Shown here: one piece after another, positions 53,040-61,761 of the stretch
Numbering within the stretch: the first letter of the stretch is position 1
How the letters are laid out: each line of letters opens with the position of its first letter
Assembly (NCBI RefSeq): GCF_013283835.1
Contig: NZ_CP054052.1
Coordinates: 1,364,001-1,428,000 of the forward strand
DNA from: Poseidonibacter lekithochrous
GTDB taxonomy: Bacteria > Campylobacterota > Campylobacteria > Campylobacterales > Arcobacteraceae
Reading direction: 5' to 3'
DNA length: 64,000 nucleotides
Position numbers and translations under genes: made by a program
Notes under the pieces: model-generated
Told to the model about the DNA's origin: nothing
The model's input: only the letters and a program-made list of their open reading frames with translations
Database searches by the model: none

Positions 53040-53093
53040 TTTTTATAGAGGTATTAGGAGTATTGTGCTACTTTTTTAATATCTCTATAAAAA
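53040..53093 (+). other. Large hairpin before the alanine racemase gene
   Basis: Arms 53040-53056 and 53077-53093 pair over 17 positions with one G-U wobble; an inner loop of 20 bases may form a short extra stem. It lies 41 bases before the racemase start. Confidence 0.55.
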
Positions 53094-53134
53094 TATAAAG
53101 TAATAACTTAGCATTAAAAATAGGAGAGGGATAA

Positions 53135-54319
53135 GTGAAATTATCAAGACCAGTTTGGGCAGAAATCAATTTAGACAATTTAGCTCATAATATGAGAGAA
53201 ACAAGACGAGTTGTTAATGATAATACTAAAATAACTGCAGTAATAAAAGCTGACGGTTATGGCCATGGTGCGGTTTGTATTGCACAAACTTTACTTGACA
53301 ATGGAGCTGACAGATTTGCAGTGGCAACACTTAGTGAGGCTATACAATTAAGAGCAACTTTTTCTGATGTTGAAATTATGGTTCTTGGATATACTCCTGA
53401 TTCTTTAGCTAAAGATATTATTCAAAATAATATAATTCAAACAGTTTATACCCTAGAGCAAGCAATAGAATTTTCAAAAGTTGCCGTTGAGTTAAATGAG
53501 AAACTAACTGTTCATATTAAAATAGATTCAGGAATGAATCGTTTAGGTATGCAAGATAATGAAAATACTATTTCTGAAATATTACAAATGAGTAAACTTG
53601 ATGGATTATTTATTGAAGGTATATTTACTCACTTTGCTATGGCTGATGAATTAGATAAAGAATATACAATCAAACAAGTGGAAAAGTTTAATAAAATTGT
53701 TGATACTTTAAAAGAAAATGGACTAGATATTCCAATTAAACATGTATCAAATAGTGCTGCTATTATTGATTTACCACAATTTAACATGGATATGGTTCGT
53801 GCAGGAATTATGTTATATGGATTATATCCATCAAAAGATGTAAATCATAGTAATGTAGAATTAAAAGAAGTTATGTGTTTAAAAGCTAATATTTCACAAG
53901 TGAAAGATATTGAAGCGGGTTGTGGAGTTAGTTATGGTTTAAAACATAAATGTGAAAAAAAATCAAAAGTCGCTACTTTACCTATTGGTTATGCCGATGG
54001 TTTCACTCGTATGTTATCAGGAAAAGCAAATGCAATGTTAGGTAATAAAATAGTTCCTATTATTGGAAATATTTGTATGGATCAATGTCTTATTGATGTT
54101 ACTAATCTTGATGTTAAACTTGGAGATGAGGTAGTTTTATTTGGTGGTAATAATACAAATGGAATTTCTATTGATAGTGTATCTGAATTACTAAATACAA
54201 TTAATTATGAAATTGTTTGTATGGTTGATAAACGAGTACCTAGAGTATATATTCAAAATGATAAAAAGATTACTTCAAAAGATTATGTATTAATTATAAG
54301 TGATAAAAGTACAAAATAA
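53135..54319 (+). CDS. alr: Alanine racemase
   Basis: 394 residues. The PLP lysine is K38 in VIKADGYGHG, and the second-site tyrosine lies in CGVSYGLKHK; HIKIDSGMNRLG and IGNICMDQCLIDVT are family motifs. It interconverts L- and D-alanine. Placement after dadA and the symporter suggests a catabolic DadX-type role; it might also be the only racemase for cell-wall synthesis. GTG start with AGGAGAGGG upstream. Confidence 0.92.
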   Translation: MKLSRPVWAEINLDNLAHNMRETRRVVNDNTKITAVIKADGYGHGAVCIAQTLLDNGADRFAVATLSEAIQLRATFSDVEIMVLGYTPDSLAKDIIQNNIIQTVYTLEQAIEFSKVAVELNEKLTVHIKIDSGMNRLGMQDNENTISEILQMSKLDGLFIEGIFTHFAMADELDKEYTIKQVEKFNKIVDTLKENGLDIPIKHVSNSAAIIDLPQFNMDMVRAGIMLYGLYPSKDVNHSNVELKEVMCLKANISQVKDIEAGCGVSYGLKHKCEKKSKVATLPIGYADGFTRMLSGKANAMLGNKIVPIIGNICMDQCLIDVTNLDVKLGDEVVLFGGNNTNGISIDSVSELLNTINYEIVCMVDKRVPRVYIQNDKKITSKDYVLIISDKSTK

Positions 54320-54343
54320 TAAGAGTAAACTCTTATTATTTTG
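54312..54343. terminator. Bidirectional terminator between alr and lysE-type gene
   Basis: A 14-base perfect stem (CAAAATAATAAGAG and CTCTTATTATTTTG) with TAAA loop overlaps both convergent gene ends. Confidence 0.85.
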
Positions 54344-54971
54344 AAAATGCGATTGTTATCCCCAGTGAGATAAGCACAACTCCTACGGTTCTATCGAACC
54401 ATTTTCCAAAGTTATTAAAAAATCTTCTTACCTTGTCTTGACTTAAAACCAATGATAGGAAAGTAAACCATGCCATTGTTGCAAAGATACAAAATACTCC
54501 ATATATAGACTGGATGTATATTGGTGTATCAATACTAATTATTACTGTAAATAAAGATAAGAAAAACAATGTTGCTTTTGGATTTAGTGCATTACACAAG
54601 AATCCCATCATAAATGATTTCTTATTACTTACTTGTTTTACAGTATTAGTTTGATCTGCTTGCAGTTCAAAGCCTGAAGATTTAAGACTTTTATATCCAA
54701 TATATATTAGATAAAAAGCACCAAGAAATTTAACTATACTAAACAAAACAATTGATTTTGAAATAATAAGTCCAATTCCTAAAATTGTATATACTACATG
54801 TACAGAGATTCCTAATCCTATACCAATGCTTGAATAAATGGAAGCTTTTCTTCCTTGTGTAACACTTTGTTTTAACACCATTGCAAAATCTGGTCCTGGT
54901 GATAGTAATGCTACAAACATAGCAAAAGCTACAATTAGAAATTCGTTAAAATATGGTGAAAAATTCAACAT
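54336..54971 (-). CDS. LysE/RhtB-family amino-acid exporter
   Basis: 211 residues, about six membrane segments: FAMFVALLSPGPDFAMVLKQSVTQGRKA is the LysE/RhtB hallmark, then GFLCNALNPKATLFFLSLF. Such proteins export amino acids. The AraC-type regulator encoded just upstream on the same strand probably controls it. The context of amino-acid metabolism fits. Confidence 0.9.
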   Translation of the reverse strand: MLNFSPYFNEFLIVAFAMFVALLSPGPDFAMVLKQSVTQGRKASIYSSIGIGLGISVHVVYTILGIGLIISKSIVLFSIVKFLGAFYLIYIGYKSLKSSGFELQADQTNTVKQVSNKKSFMMGFLCNALNPKATLFFLSLFTVIISIDTPIYIQSIYGVFCIFATMAWFTFLSLVLSQDKVRRFFNNFGKWFDRTVGVVLISLGITIAFSK

Positions 54972-55041
54972 ATTAACTCCTTAATCTAAATTAATACAAG
55001 AATATTAACTAAGTAAAGAGTTTTCGTATAGTACCAGATTG

Positions 55042-55872
55042 CTAAAGAAAGAATTTTTGATATTCTCCAGGTGTAATTCCAACTACTGCTTTAAATCTTT
55101 TTGTTAAGTGACTTTGGTCATTAAATCCACAAGAATAAGCAACATCTACAAGTGAGTGGCCTTTTTGTAAAAGCTTTTTTGCTTTTTCTATTCGTTTTAA
55201 CATCAAATAAGCATGGGGTGAAAAAAAAGTATGCTCTTTGAATAAACGTAAAAAATGATATTTTGATATATCAAGTTGCTCCGAGATATTATCTAGTGTT
55301 ATGTCATTATCTAGATTATCTTGCATAAATTCTTTTGCTCTAAAAATTGCTAAATCATGTTTACTTAGAGTTTTTTGCTCACTAGCTGTTGTATTAATTA
55401 ATAGTATTTTATTTAGTATTTCTACTAATTGACACTCAAAATCTAGTGATGATAAATCACCTTTTTCATAAGCTGAAGTTAGCGATAAAAATTCATTAGC
55501 TAATGCTTCATTTTCTATAAGCCCTGATTTAAAATGAACAGGTTTAGATTTGAAATTCTCTTCTAGAAGTGTTGATAAGAAAGAGGGATTTAAATATAGT
55601 GCAGATTGTGAATATGCACTATTGTCATGAGCCCAGTTTGAATGTGCAGTATCAGGATTTATAGTCATGATTGATGACTTGTTTATTATCTTTGTACTTC
55701 CATCTACAAAACCATCAATACATCCTTGTTCTATAACACCTATAGCATACTCCTCATGGATATGTTTTTCAAAGCCATAGTTTTGAAATAGGGATTTATT
55801 TAATATGATATCATTTTGAGGAATCGGTCGCCAAAATTTTGATTGATAAACTGAATCATTTTTCTTTTTCAT
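55042..55872 (-). CDS. AraC-family transcriptional regulator
   Basis: 276 residues. An N-terminal cupin-like domain (HEEYAIGVIEQGCI) and a C-terminal double HTH (ITLDNISEQLDISKYHFLRLFKEHTFFSPHAYLM, then LVDVAYSCGFNDQSHLTKRFKAVVGITPGEYQKFF). The arrangement with a LysE-type exporter downstream is common. The ligand is unknown. Confidence 0.9.
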   Translation of the reverse strand: MKKKNDSVYQSKFWRPIPQNDIILNKSLFQNYGFEKHIHEEYAIGVIEQGCIDGFVDGSTKIINKSSIMTINPDTAHSNWAHDNSAYSQSALYLNPSFLSTLLEENFKSKPVHFKSGLIENEALANEFLSLTSAYEKGDLSSLDFECQLVEILNKILLINTTASEQKTLSKHDLAIFRAKEFMQDNLDNDITLDNISEQLDISKYHFLRLFKEHTFFSPHAYLMLKRIEKAKKLLQKGHSLVDVAYSCGFNDQSHLTKRFKAVVGITPGEYQKFFL

Positions 55873-55945
55873 TATTCATTATAACATAGATAAAAGTAGT
55901 GGTATTGTATTAAATTGCTATTTTAAAGAGTATATTTTGTAGGTT

Positions 55946-55980
55946 AAAGCTAGCTCTTTATGAACTAGCTTTTTTGGTTT
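55946..55980 (+). terminator. Hairpin with T-run between regulator and aldolase
   Basis: AAAGCTAG and CTAGCTTT pair over 8 bases around an 11-base loop, with T-rich DNA after it on the plus strand. It lies 20 bases past the aldolase stop and may end its minus-strand transcript less well. Confidence 0.5.
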
Positions 55981-55992
55981 TTTAGCTAAAAA

Positions 55993-56961
55993 TTATTCAG
56001 CTAATAAGTTTCTATAGAATTCTCTATAGTTATCATCTTTTTCATCCCTAGCTTTCATAGCTGGTCTTGGATGTTCGTTTAATTGTCCAGTTAACATGTA
56101 TGGAATTGAGTAACCCCAGTCTAGTTCTTTTTCTAATGGGATTATAAATTCTTCAATGAATTTTAATACTGGCATTAATTTATATTTTGGATTTTTTAAG
56201 AATCCGATTAATAGTTCCATAGGACAGTTTCCAGCACCTCTTCCTAATCCAGAAATAGTTACGTCTAAGTAGCTAGTTCCGTATGTTAAGGCTTCAATAG
56301 TATTTGCATATGCTAATTGCATATTGTTGTGTGCATGAATACCAATTTTTTTACCCTTAGCTTCTGCAATTTTTAAATACTTTTCAGTTAGTCTGTTGAT
56401 TTGCTCAGGGTAGAATGAACCAAAACTATCAGCAATGTAAATAACATCAACACTTGAGTTACTAACTGCTTCTAATACTTCATCTAACTCTTGATCAAAT
56501 GATTTTGAAATAGCCATAATATTAATAGTTGTTTCATAACCTTTTGCATGGGCTTCTTCAACAAGTTCAATTGCTGCTGGGATTTGGTGAATGTATGTTG
56601 CGATTCTAATCATATCTACAACACTTTCTTCTTTTGGAAGAAGTTCAGAGTTTACTGTTCTACCAATATCAGACATAACAGCTATTTTCATATTAGTATC
56701 ATTTTCACCAACGATTTTTCTAATATCTTCTTCTTTACAGAAATTCCATTTACCAAATTCTTCTTCACTCATAATCGATGGAGAATTGTTTTTTCCAATT
56801 TCCATATAGTCAACACCAGCAGCTACACAAGTTTCGTAGTGTGCTTTTACAAAATCATCTGTAAAGTGGAAATTGTTTACTAATCCACCATCTCTAATAG
56901 TACAATCAAAAACTTTGATGTCTTCTCTTACTGTAAGTATTGAACCTTTTCTCTCAATCAT
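55993..56961 (-). CDS. HMGL-like aldolase (DmpG/HMG-CoA lyase family)
   Basis: 322 residues. The TIM-barrel begins with DCTIRDGGLVNNFHF (metal-binding Asp and Arg), then YMEIGKN, YIADSFGSFYPEQI and IGIHAHNNMQLAYANTIEA, LDVTISGLGRGAGNCPME with the metal His pair in HAHNN. It is a class II metal-dependent aldolase related to 4-hydroxy-2-oxovalerate aldolase. The substrate is unknown, and no aldehyde dehydrogenase partner is adjacent. Single gene. Confidence 0.85.
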   Translation of the reverse strand: MIERKGSILTVREDIKVFDCTIRDGGLVNNFHFTDDFVKAHYETCVAAGVDYMEIGKNNSPSIMSEEEFGKWNFCKEEDIRKIVGENDTNMKIAVMSDIGRTVNSELLPKEESVVDMIRIATYIHQIPAAIELVEEAHAKGYETTINIMAISKSFDQELDEVLEAVSNSSVDVIYIADSFGSFYPEQINRLTEKYLKIAEAKGKKIGIHAHNNMQLAYANTIEALTYGTSYLDVTISGLGRGAGNCPMELLIGFLKNPKYKLMPVLKFIEEFIIPLEKELDWGYSIPYMLTGQLNEHPRPAMKARDEKDDNYREFYRNLLAE

Positions 56962-57070
56962 AAATGTATCCTAATTCTTTTCTATTTGTTTAATAATTTA
57001 AAATAATATCTTAATTGAGTTCAAATCACCTTAAAATTATAGTGTTAGCCTTTATTTTGGGCATAAAAAA

Positions 57071-57096
57071 AGACAAGTCAGTATTGACTTATCTTT
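57071..57096 (-). terminator. Terminator downstream of the MOSC gene
   Basis: On the minus strand an 11-base stem with one mismatch and a 4-base loop is followed by a T7 run. Its tail sequence is repeated after the cold-shock gene. Confidence 0.75.
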
Positions 57097-57129
57097 TAGT
57101 TTCATATTAATTATTATAAAGTTAGATTA

Positions 57130-57597
57130 TTAAACTTCAACTTGTGAAGTCATATCAATACTTCCACCTTTTATAATTGTAGCTCTTAATCCAGCTTTAT
57201 CTGACATACTATCTACTAGTTTTTCATTACCAAGTTTATCAGATAAGTACTCACAAGGTTTACATAATCTTACACCTTTTAATACTACTTTTCCTATTTG
57301 AAACTCTTTATCAACTAAATTATTTAAGTCACAATTTGAAATAACTATATTTCTTCTGAAATCTTCACCTGTAAGACTTTCATCAAATTGTTTATTAAAC
57401 TCATCAATATTCTCAACCTCAATTAAAGTAACATCTCTGTCAGGTTGTACTTTGCCTTCTGTTGAAAAAGTTCCTTTTTGTTCATAGTATCTATCACCAA
57501 AGATACCTTTTCCTTCTTCTAAAACAATTTGGTTAACTTTTTGCATTGGGCTTTTAACATCTTTTGAAATAAGAAGACTTACTATTTTACCTGACAT
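57130..57597 (-). CDS. MOSC domain protein
   Basis: 155 residues. GKGIFGDRYYEQKGTF, DRDVTLIEVENI, GEDFRRNIVISNCDLNNLV and RLCKPCEYLSDKLGN are MOSC motifs with the cysteine at CKPC. MOSC proteins carry or use sulfur with the molybdenum cofactor and reduce N-hydroxylated substrates. It might relate to the formate dehydrogenase cofactor pathway, but it lies 33 kb away. A terminator follows. Confidence 0.87.
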   Translation of the reverse strand: MSGKIVSLLISKDVKSPMQKVNQIVLEEGKGIFGDRYYEQKGTFSTEGKVQPDRDVTLIEVENIDEFNKQFDESLTGEDFRRNIVISNCDLNNLVDKEFQIGKVVLKGVRLCKPCEYLSDKLGNEKLVDSMSDKAGLRATIIKGGSIDMTSQVEV

Positions 57598-57651
57598 TGA
57601 ATATCCTTTTTTTTGTTTTTTTAAGTATAACCAAATTTATACTTATAACTA

Positions 57652-57885
57652 CTAATGTCTTCTATAATATCCTCTGTGAGGTTTATAATATTTTTTGTGA
57701 TACTTTTTATGGTGTTTATAATAATGATGTTTATTGTAATTATGGTGGTAGTTATACTTATGATGATATGTTGCATTTACATGTCTTGTTTTTACAATGG
57801 GTACATAAACTCCTATGCTATGATGAGAATGACATCCTGTAAAAAGAACAATTGAAGCAACAATAATTAGTATTGCTTTTCTCAT
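57652..57885 (-). CDS. Histidine-rich small lipoprotein
   Basis: 77 residues. The lipobox LFTGC is at 14-18. The mature 60 residues contain 15 His with many Tyr and Lys (repeats like YHHKYNYHHNYNKHH), which suggests metal binding (Ni, Zn, Cu) or a sticky surface protein. No homologous family is recognised. It precedes the MOSC gene on the same strand by about 55 bases. Confidence 0.6.
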   Translation of the reverse strand: MRKAILIIVASIVLFTGCHSHHSIGVYVPIVKTRHVNATYHHKYNYHHNYNKHHYYKHHKKYHKKYYKPHRGYYRRH

Positions 57886-57968
57886 AATTTATCCTTTTTT
57901 GTTTTAAGTATATGTATTTAAAGTAGATGAATTGTGAGAGTAAATTCTTATCTCTAATGAAAAACTAG

Positions 57969-57974
57969 TATAAT
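57969..57974 (+). promoter_or_regulatory. Probable -10 box of the REC-kinase gene
   Basis: TATAAT in CTAGTATAATG lies 31 bases before ATG 58005. Confidence 0.5.
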
Positions 57975-58004
57975 GATAATAGAAATTCTTATTAAAGATT
58001 TGCC

Positions 58005-59183
58005 ATGAGAAATGAATTTATAAAAGACATTGTTTTATTATATGTTGAAGATGATGATCTTATTAGAACAGAATTAGAATATTATTTGAGATCTAATGTT
58101 GAAAAAGTAATTGCAGCTTCTAATGGTAAAGAAGGTTATGAATTATATAAAAAACATAAACCTGATATTATAATTACTGATATCAAAATGAATATTATGA
58201 GTGGATTAGAAATGAGTTCGCTTATTCGAGAAGAAGATAAAACTACTCCAATTATTATAACATCTGCATATTCAGATAATAAATATTTACAAAAAGCTAT
58301 TGAAATAGGTATTAACACTTTTTTATTAAAACCATTAAATCTAATGCAACTTTATTGTACTATGAAAATCACAAGTGATAATATTAAACTACAAAGAGAA
58401 AACACCCAAACAATTAATGAATTAAATGAAACTCAATCTCGTTTAGTTAAAGCTGATAAAATGGCTAACCTTGGGAAGTTAGTAGCTGGTGTAACACATG
58501 AAATAAATACCCCCATTGGTGTTGGATTTACAAGTGTTTCCCACTTAGAAGAGATCACTAGAAGAATAAAAAAATCTTACTCAAATGAGGAAATGACTCA
58601 AGAAGATTTTGAAGCTTATTTATCTTCCTCTGAAGACTTATCAAAAATGATTTTCTTGAATTTAAAAAGAGCATCAAAACTAATTTCTTCTTTTAAAGAA
58701 GTAGCAGTAGATCAAACCCACGATGAAAAAAGGGAATTTAAAGTAAAAGAGTATTTAGATGAGGTTATTTTTAGTTTAAATTATATTATCAAAAAAACTC
58801 ATTTAGTAGTAAAAGTGCATTGTGATGAAAAGTTAGTGATAAACTCTTTTCCCGGTGCATTTTCACAAGTTTTTACTAATTTTATTATGAATTCAATTAA
58901 TCACGCTTACAGTAAAAATGATAAAGGATGTATTACTATTGATATTGAAATAATTAATGATAAAGTACAAATTATCTATTGTGATGATGGAAAAGGCATT
59001 TCTTCTGAAAAATTGGAAAAAATATTTGTACCTTTTTATACAACACGAAAAAAATCTGGCGGTACGGGACTTGGTCTAAGTATTGTAAAAGACATAGTTA
59101 ATATAACACTAAAAGGGAATATATCTTGTTCTAGTATTGAAAATAAAGGTACTAGTTTTACAATAGAAATTCCATATAAATAA
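58005..59183 (+). CDS. Receiver-histidine kinase hybrid, cytoplasmic
   Basis: 392 residues in the order REC then kinase. The receiver has EDDD (16-19), D58 (IIITDIKMN) and K109 in LLKPLN; a coiled-coil linker follows; the H-box is LGKLVAGVTHEINTPIGVGFTSVSHLEEI, then N-box NFIMNSINHAY, G1 DDGKGIS, F VPFYTTRKK and G2 GGTGLGLSIVK. It has no membrane segment. A receiver at the N-terminus means phosphorylation may regulate the kinase; the upstream phosphodonor is unknown. Confidence 0.88.
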   Translation: MRNEFIKDIVLLYVEDDDLIRTELEYYLRSNVEKVIAASNGKEGYELYKKHKPDIIITDIKMNIMSGLEMSSLIREEDKTTPIIITSAYSDNKYLQKAIEIGINTFLLKPLNLMQLYCTMKITSDNIKLQRENTQTINELNETQSRLVKADKMANLGKLVAGVTHEINTPIGVGFTSVSHLEEITRRIKKSYSNEEMTQEDFEAYLSSSEDLSKMIFLNLKRASKLISSFKEVAVDQTHDEKREFKVKEYLDEVIFSLNYIIKKTHLVVKVHCDEKLVINSFPGAFSQVFTNFIMNSINHAYSKNDKGCITIDIEIINDKVQIIYCDDGKGISSEKLEKIFVPFYTTRKKSGGTGLGLSIVKDIVNITLKGNISCSSIENKGTSFTIEIPYK

Positions 59184-59216
59184 TCAAAATTAAAAAATAA
59201 ATATAAAAGGTTAATA

Positions 59217-59969
59217 ATGAATTCACATGAAATAGATTACACGATTATAGGCTCTGACATTCAAGCAGTTGAAGTTGAACTAGACCCAAATGAAACAGTT
59301 ATTGCAGAAGCTGGAGCTATGTGTTGGATGGATTCTGGCATAAGATTTGAAGCAAAAGCTGGAGATGGTTCAGATATGGATGAGGGAATATTTTCTAAAA
59401 TGTTTGGCATGGGTAAAAGAATGATAACTGGGGAATCTTTATTTCTAACTCATTTTACAAATGAAGGTGAGGGTAAAAAAAGAGTGACTTTTAATGCTCC
59501 TTATCCTGGAAAAATAATACCAATTGACTTATCAGAAAGTGGAAAATTAATATGTCAAAAAGATTCTTTTTTATGTGCTGCTCGTGGTACAAAAATAGAT
59601 GTTACTTTTTCTAAAAAAATTGGAGCTGGATTATTTGGAGGAGAGGGTTTTATTCTTCAATCTATTCAAGGTGATGGAAATGCTTTTATTCATGCAGGTG
59701 GTGCAGTTGTTGAAAAAGAGTTAAAGGGTGAGAAACTAATAGTTGATACTGGATGTTTAGTAGCTTTTGAAGATGGAATTGATTATGATATTCAAGCTGC
59801 TGGAAATCTTAAGTCTATGATTTTTGGTGGGGAGAGTGTATTTTTAGCTACTTTAGAAGGTCACGGAAAAGTATATTTACAATCTTTACCATTCTCAAAA
59901 TTAGCAGATAGAGTATTGCAAAATGCTTCTAGTGATGGTATGTCACATGTTGCAAAAGAGATAGATTAA
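59217..59969 (+). CDS. AIM24/TIGR00266-family protein
   Basis: 250 residues. [33 protein letters not shown] and later [37 protein letters not shown] are hallmark motifs. Function in bacteria is unknown. AAAGG precedes ATG. It follows the kinase gene by 33 bases. Confidence 0.88.
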   Translation: MNSHEIDYTIIGSDIQAVEVELDPNETVIAEAGAMCWMDSGIRFEAKAGDGSDMDEGIFSKMFGMGKRMITGESLFLTHFTNEGEGKKRVTFNAPYPGKIIPIDLSESGKLICQKDSFLCAARGTKIDVTFSKKIGAGLFGGEGFILQSIQGDGNAFIHAGGAVVEKELKGEKLIVDTGCLVAFEDGIDYDIQAAGNLKSMIFGGESVFLATLEGHGKVYLQSLPFSKLADRVLQNASSDGMSHVAKEID

Positions 59970-59975
59970 TAAACT

Positions 59976-60001
59976 AAACATAACCTAAAAAGGTTATGTT
60001 T
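59976..60001. terminator. Bidirectional terminator between AIM24-type gene and RNase H
   Basis: An 11-base stem (AAACATAACCT and AGGTTATGTTT) with an AAAA loop, with T or A runs on either side, between convergent stops. Confidence 0.75.
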
Positions 60002-60831
60002 TAGTAAGATGTTAATGAAAGAACATCTTGTATTTGATTATAAGAGAAAAACTCATAGTTTTTATTTTTAGCTTTAATTGTATGAACTGCCATTCTATCG
60101 GCTAATTCATTACCTTCAATTCCTGCATGACCTTTTACATGTTTTATTTCGATTTTATCTTTAATCTTTTCATATAAACCATGTGCAGATTTAATAAGTT
60201 CAAGATTTTTAATCTCTCCACTTTTTTTAGTCCAACCTTTAGCTTTCCAGCCATAAGCCCAAGTAGTAATACAATCAATACTATATTTTGAATCAGAGAA
60301 TATAGAGATGATATTTTCACTATGAGTTTGTTCAGCAATAATTAAAGCTTGATGTAATGCATTTAACTCAGCAGTATTATTTGTACCATTTTCTTCATAA
60401 GCTCCATGGAGTAATACAGGGTTTCTTTCATTTGAATATATAGCTAATCCACTACCAGATTTTCCAGGGTTTCCAGAACAAGCTCCATCACAATATATTC
60501 TTACATATTCATGATTCTCGTCTATTTGTGTAGATGGTTCTGAAGTAGGAGCTACTTTTGTTGTTTTTAACTCTTCTGTTTTTTTAGTTTTAATATTATT
60601 AAACTCTAAAACCATAAGATAGTTTTTTATAATTTGTTTTTGTGCAGTTAGGGCTAATTTCCCCTTTAACAACATTAGCATATTTGCATCATTTCTTGAT
60701 ACTTCTTTTTGTAATGCTAATTCTTTCCAATTCTCTAAAGCAGGGAATGGCAAATCTAGGATCTTGAATTGCTCTTTGTTTAAAGTATCATCATGAGATA
60801 TTAACTCAATAAATTTATTATCAATATTCAT
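60001..60831 (-). CDS. rnhA: RNase HI with N-terminal extension
   Basis: 276 residues. The C-terminal RNase H domain (about 125-265) has all catalytic acids in IYCDGACSGNPG, TAELNALHQAL, IFSDSKYSI and ELADRMAVH. It cuts the RNA strand of RNA-DNA hybrids. Residues 1-120 are a unique helical domain absent from normal RNase HI (about 155 residues), perhaps a hybrid- or protein-binding part. ATG 60831 lies two bases after the upstream stop; ATG 60858 in the overlap is possible too. Confidence 0.87.
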   Translation of the reverse strand: MNIDNKFIELISHDDTLNKEQFKILDLPFPALENWKELALQKEVSRNDANMLMLLKGKLALTAQKQIIKNYLMVLEFNNIKTKKTEELKTTKVAPTSEPSTQIDENHEYVRIYCDGACSGNPGKSGSGLAIYSNERNPVLLHGAYEENGTNNTAELNALHQALIIAEQTHSENIISIFSDSKYSIDCITTWAYGWKAKGWTKKSGEIKNLELIKSAHGLYEKIKDKIEIKHVKGHAGIEGNELADRMAVHTIKAKNKNYEFFSYNQIQDVLSLTSY

Positions 60832-60832
60832 A

Positions 60833-61072
60833 TTAGTCTTCTCTATGTCTTCTACCATTAAATTTGATAACTAAATCAAGTCTAACTTTTTCTTTTGTTT
60901 CTAATACTAAAAACTCTTTTCCATCTACTACTTCCATAGTTTTAACTATACCTTCTAAAGTAAACTGTTCTTCATTAGTTTCATTTTCTAAATAGATTAT
61001 TGTTGATGGTATTTTTCTTTGCATTGCAACATTTAGTTGATCAAAGAAATCACATGATATTGGATTGTACAT
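60833..61072 (-). CDS. rof: Rof-like Rho-binding antiterminator
   Basis: 79 residues. YNPISCDFFDQLNVAMQRK near the start and EFLVLETKEKVRLDLVIKF match the small Rof (YaeO) family, which binds Rho and blocks its RNA-binding site. It is directly upstream of RNase H on the same transcript. Family match is from motifs only, so moderately sure. Confidence 0.7.
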   Translation of the reverse strand: MYNPISCDFFDQLNVAMQRKIPSTIIYLENETNEEQFTLEGIVKTMEVVDGKEFLVLETKEKVRLDLVIKFNGRRHRED

Positions 61073-61298
61073 TGTTATCTTTCTTTATAATTTAAAATAT
61101 ATTTTGTAGTATACTAAAAAATACTATATAAATTAATTCATCGAAAATTAAATCCTTGCAATAAGAGTATTATTCAGATAAAATTCCTTTACTTTTATGG
61201 AATAAACTTCCATCTGTTATATTCATTTTATTAATTATCTATCATTAATTTCATTATGAAAAAACGAAATCACTATAAAAATATTATTAGGAGAAACC

Positions 61299-61730
61299 TT
61301 GGCAAAAGGGAAAAAAACGGTAATCAAAGAGATTACTAGAATAAATGACAACGAAATTTCTATAAATGGTAAAGAATACATTTTATTAGAAAAAGTAGAT
61401 AATGTTGAATCTGCTACAACAATGAAAATCTCTTCAAATGGAAATAGAATTCTAAGATTTGAAGATGAAAGTAAAAAAGCTAGAATTGATGTAAAAAGAA
61501 ATATTGATATTATAAAAATCACATTTACTGATGTTCAAAGAGCTGTTAAGTTTAAAAAAGGACAAGATAAATCTTTAATAACTGGAAAAGATAGTAAAAA
61601 AGTTATTGATACAGCATCATCTTTTTCAAGTGCTAGAGATATCATAAATACTTACACTACAAAAGGTGGAGATAATTATGATTCTTTATCTGGAAAAGCT
61701 ACTTTTTATTTATACGAAGAAGTTAAATAG
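61299..61730 (+). CDS. Hypothetical protein
   Basis: 143 residues, soluble, Lys-rich; TMKISSNGNRILRF, TFTDVQRAVKF and DNYDSLSGKATFYLYEEV look like beta-strands. Not recognised. TTG start with AGGAG five bases before. It converges with the acyltransferase gene across a small terminator. Confidence 0.65.
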   Translation: MAKGKKTVIKEITRINDNEISINGKEYILLEKVDNVESATTMKISSNGNRILRFEDESKKARIDVKRNIDIIKITFTDVQRAVKFKKGQDKSLITGKDSKKVIDTASSFSSARDIINTYTTKGGDNYDSLSGKATFYLYEEVK

Positions 61731-61740
61731 ATTTATATAA

Positions 61741-61761
61741 AAGGTAGTATTTTACTACCTT
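61741..61761. terminator. Hairpin between convergent genes
   Basis: AAGGTAGTA and TACTACCTT pair over 9 bases with a TTT loop; T-rich flanks on both sides. Confidence 0.65.

Noticed and set aside
56548-56883. Plus-strand frames inside the aldolase gene
   Set aside because: They lie antisense to a complete, well conserved aldolase and encode Phe/Ile/Asn-rich nonsense.
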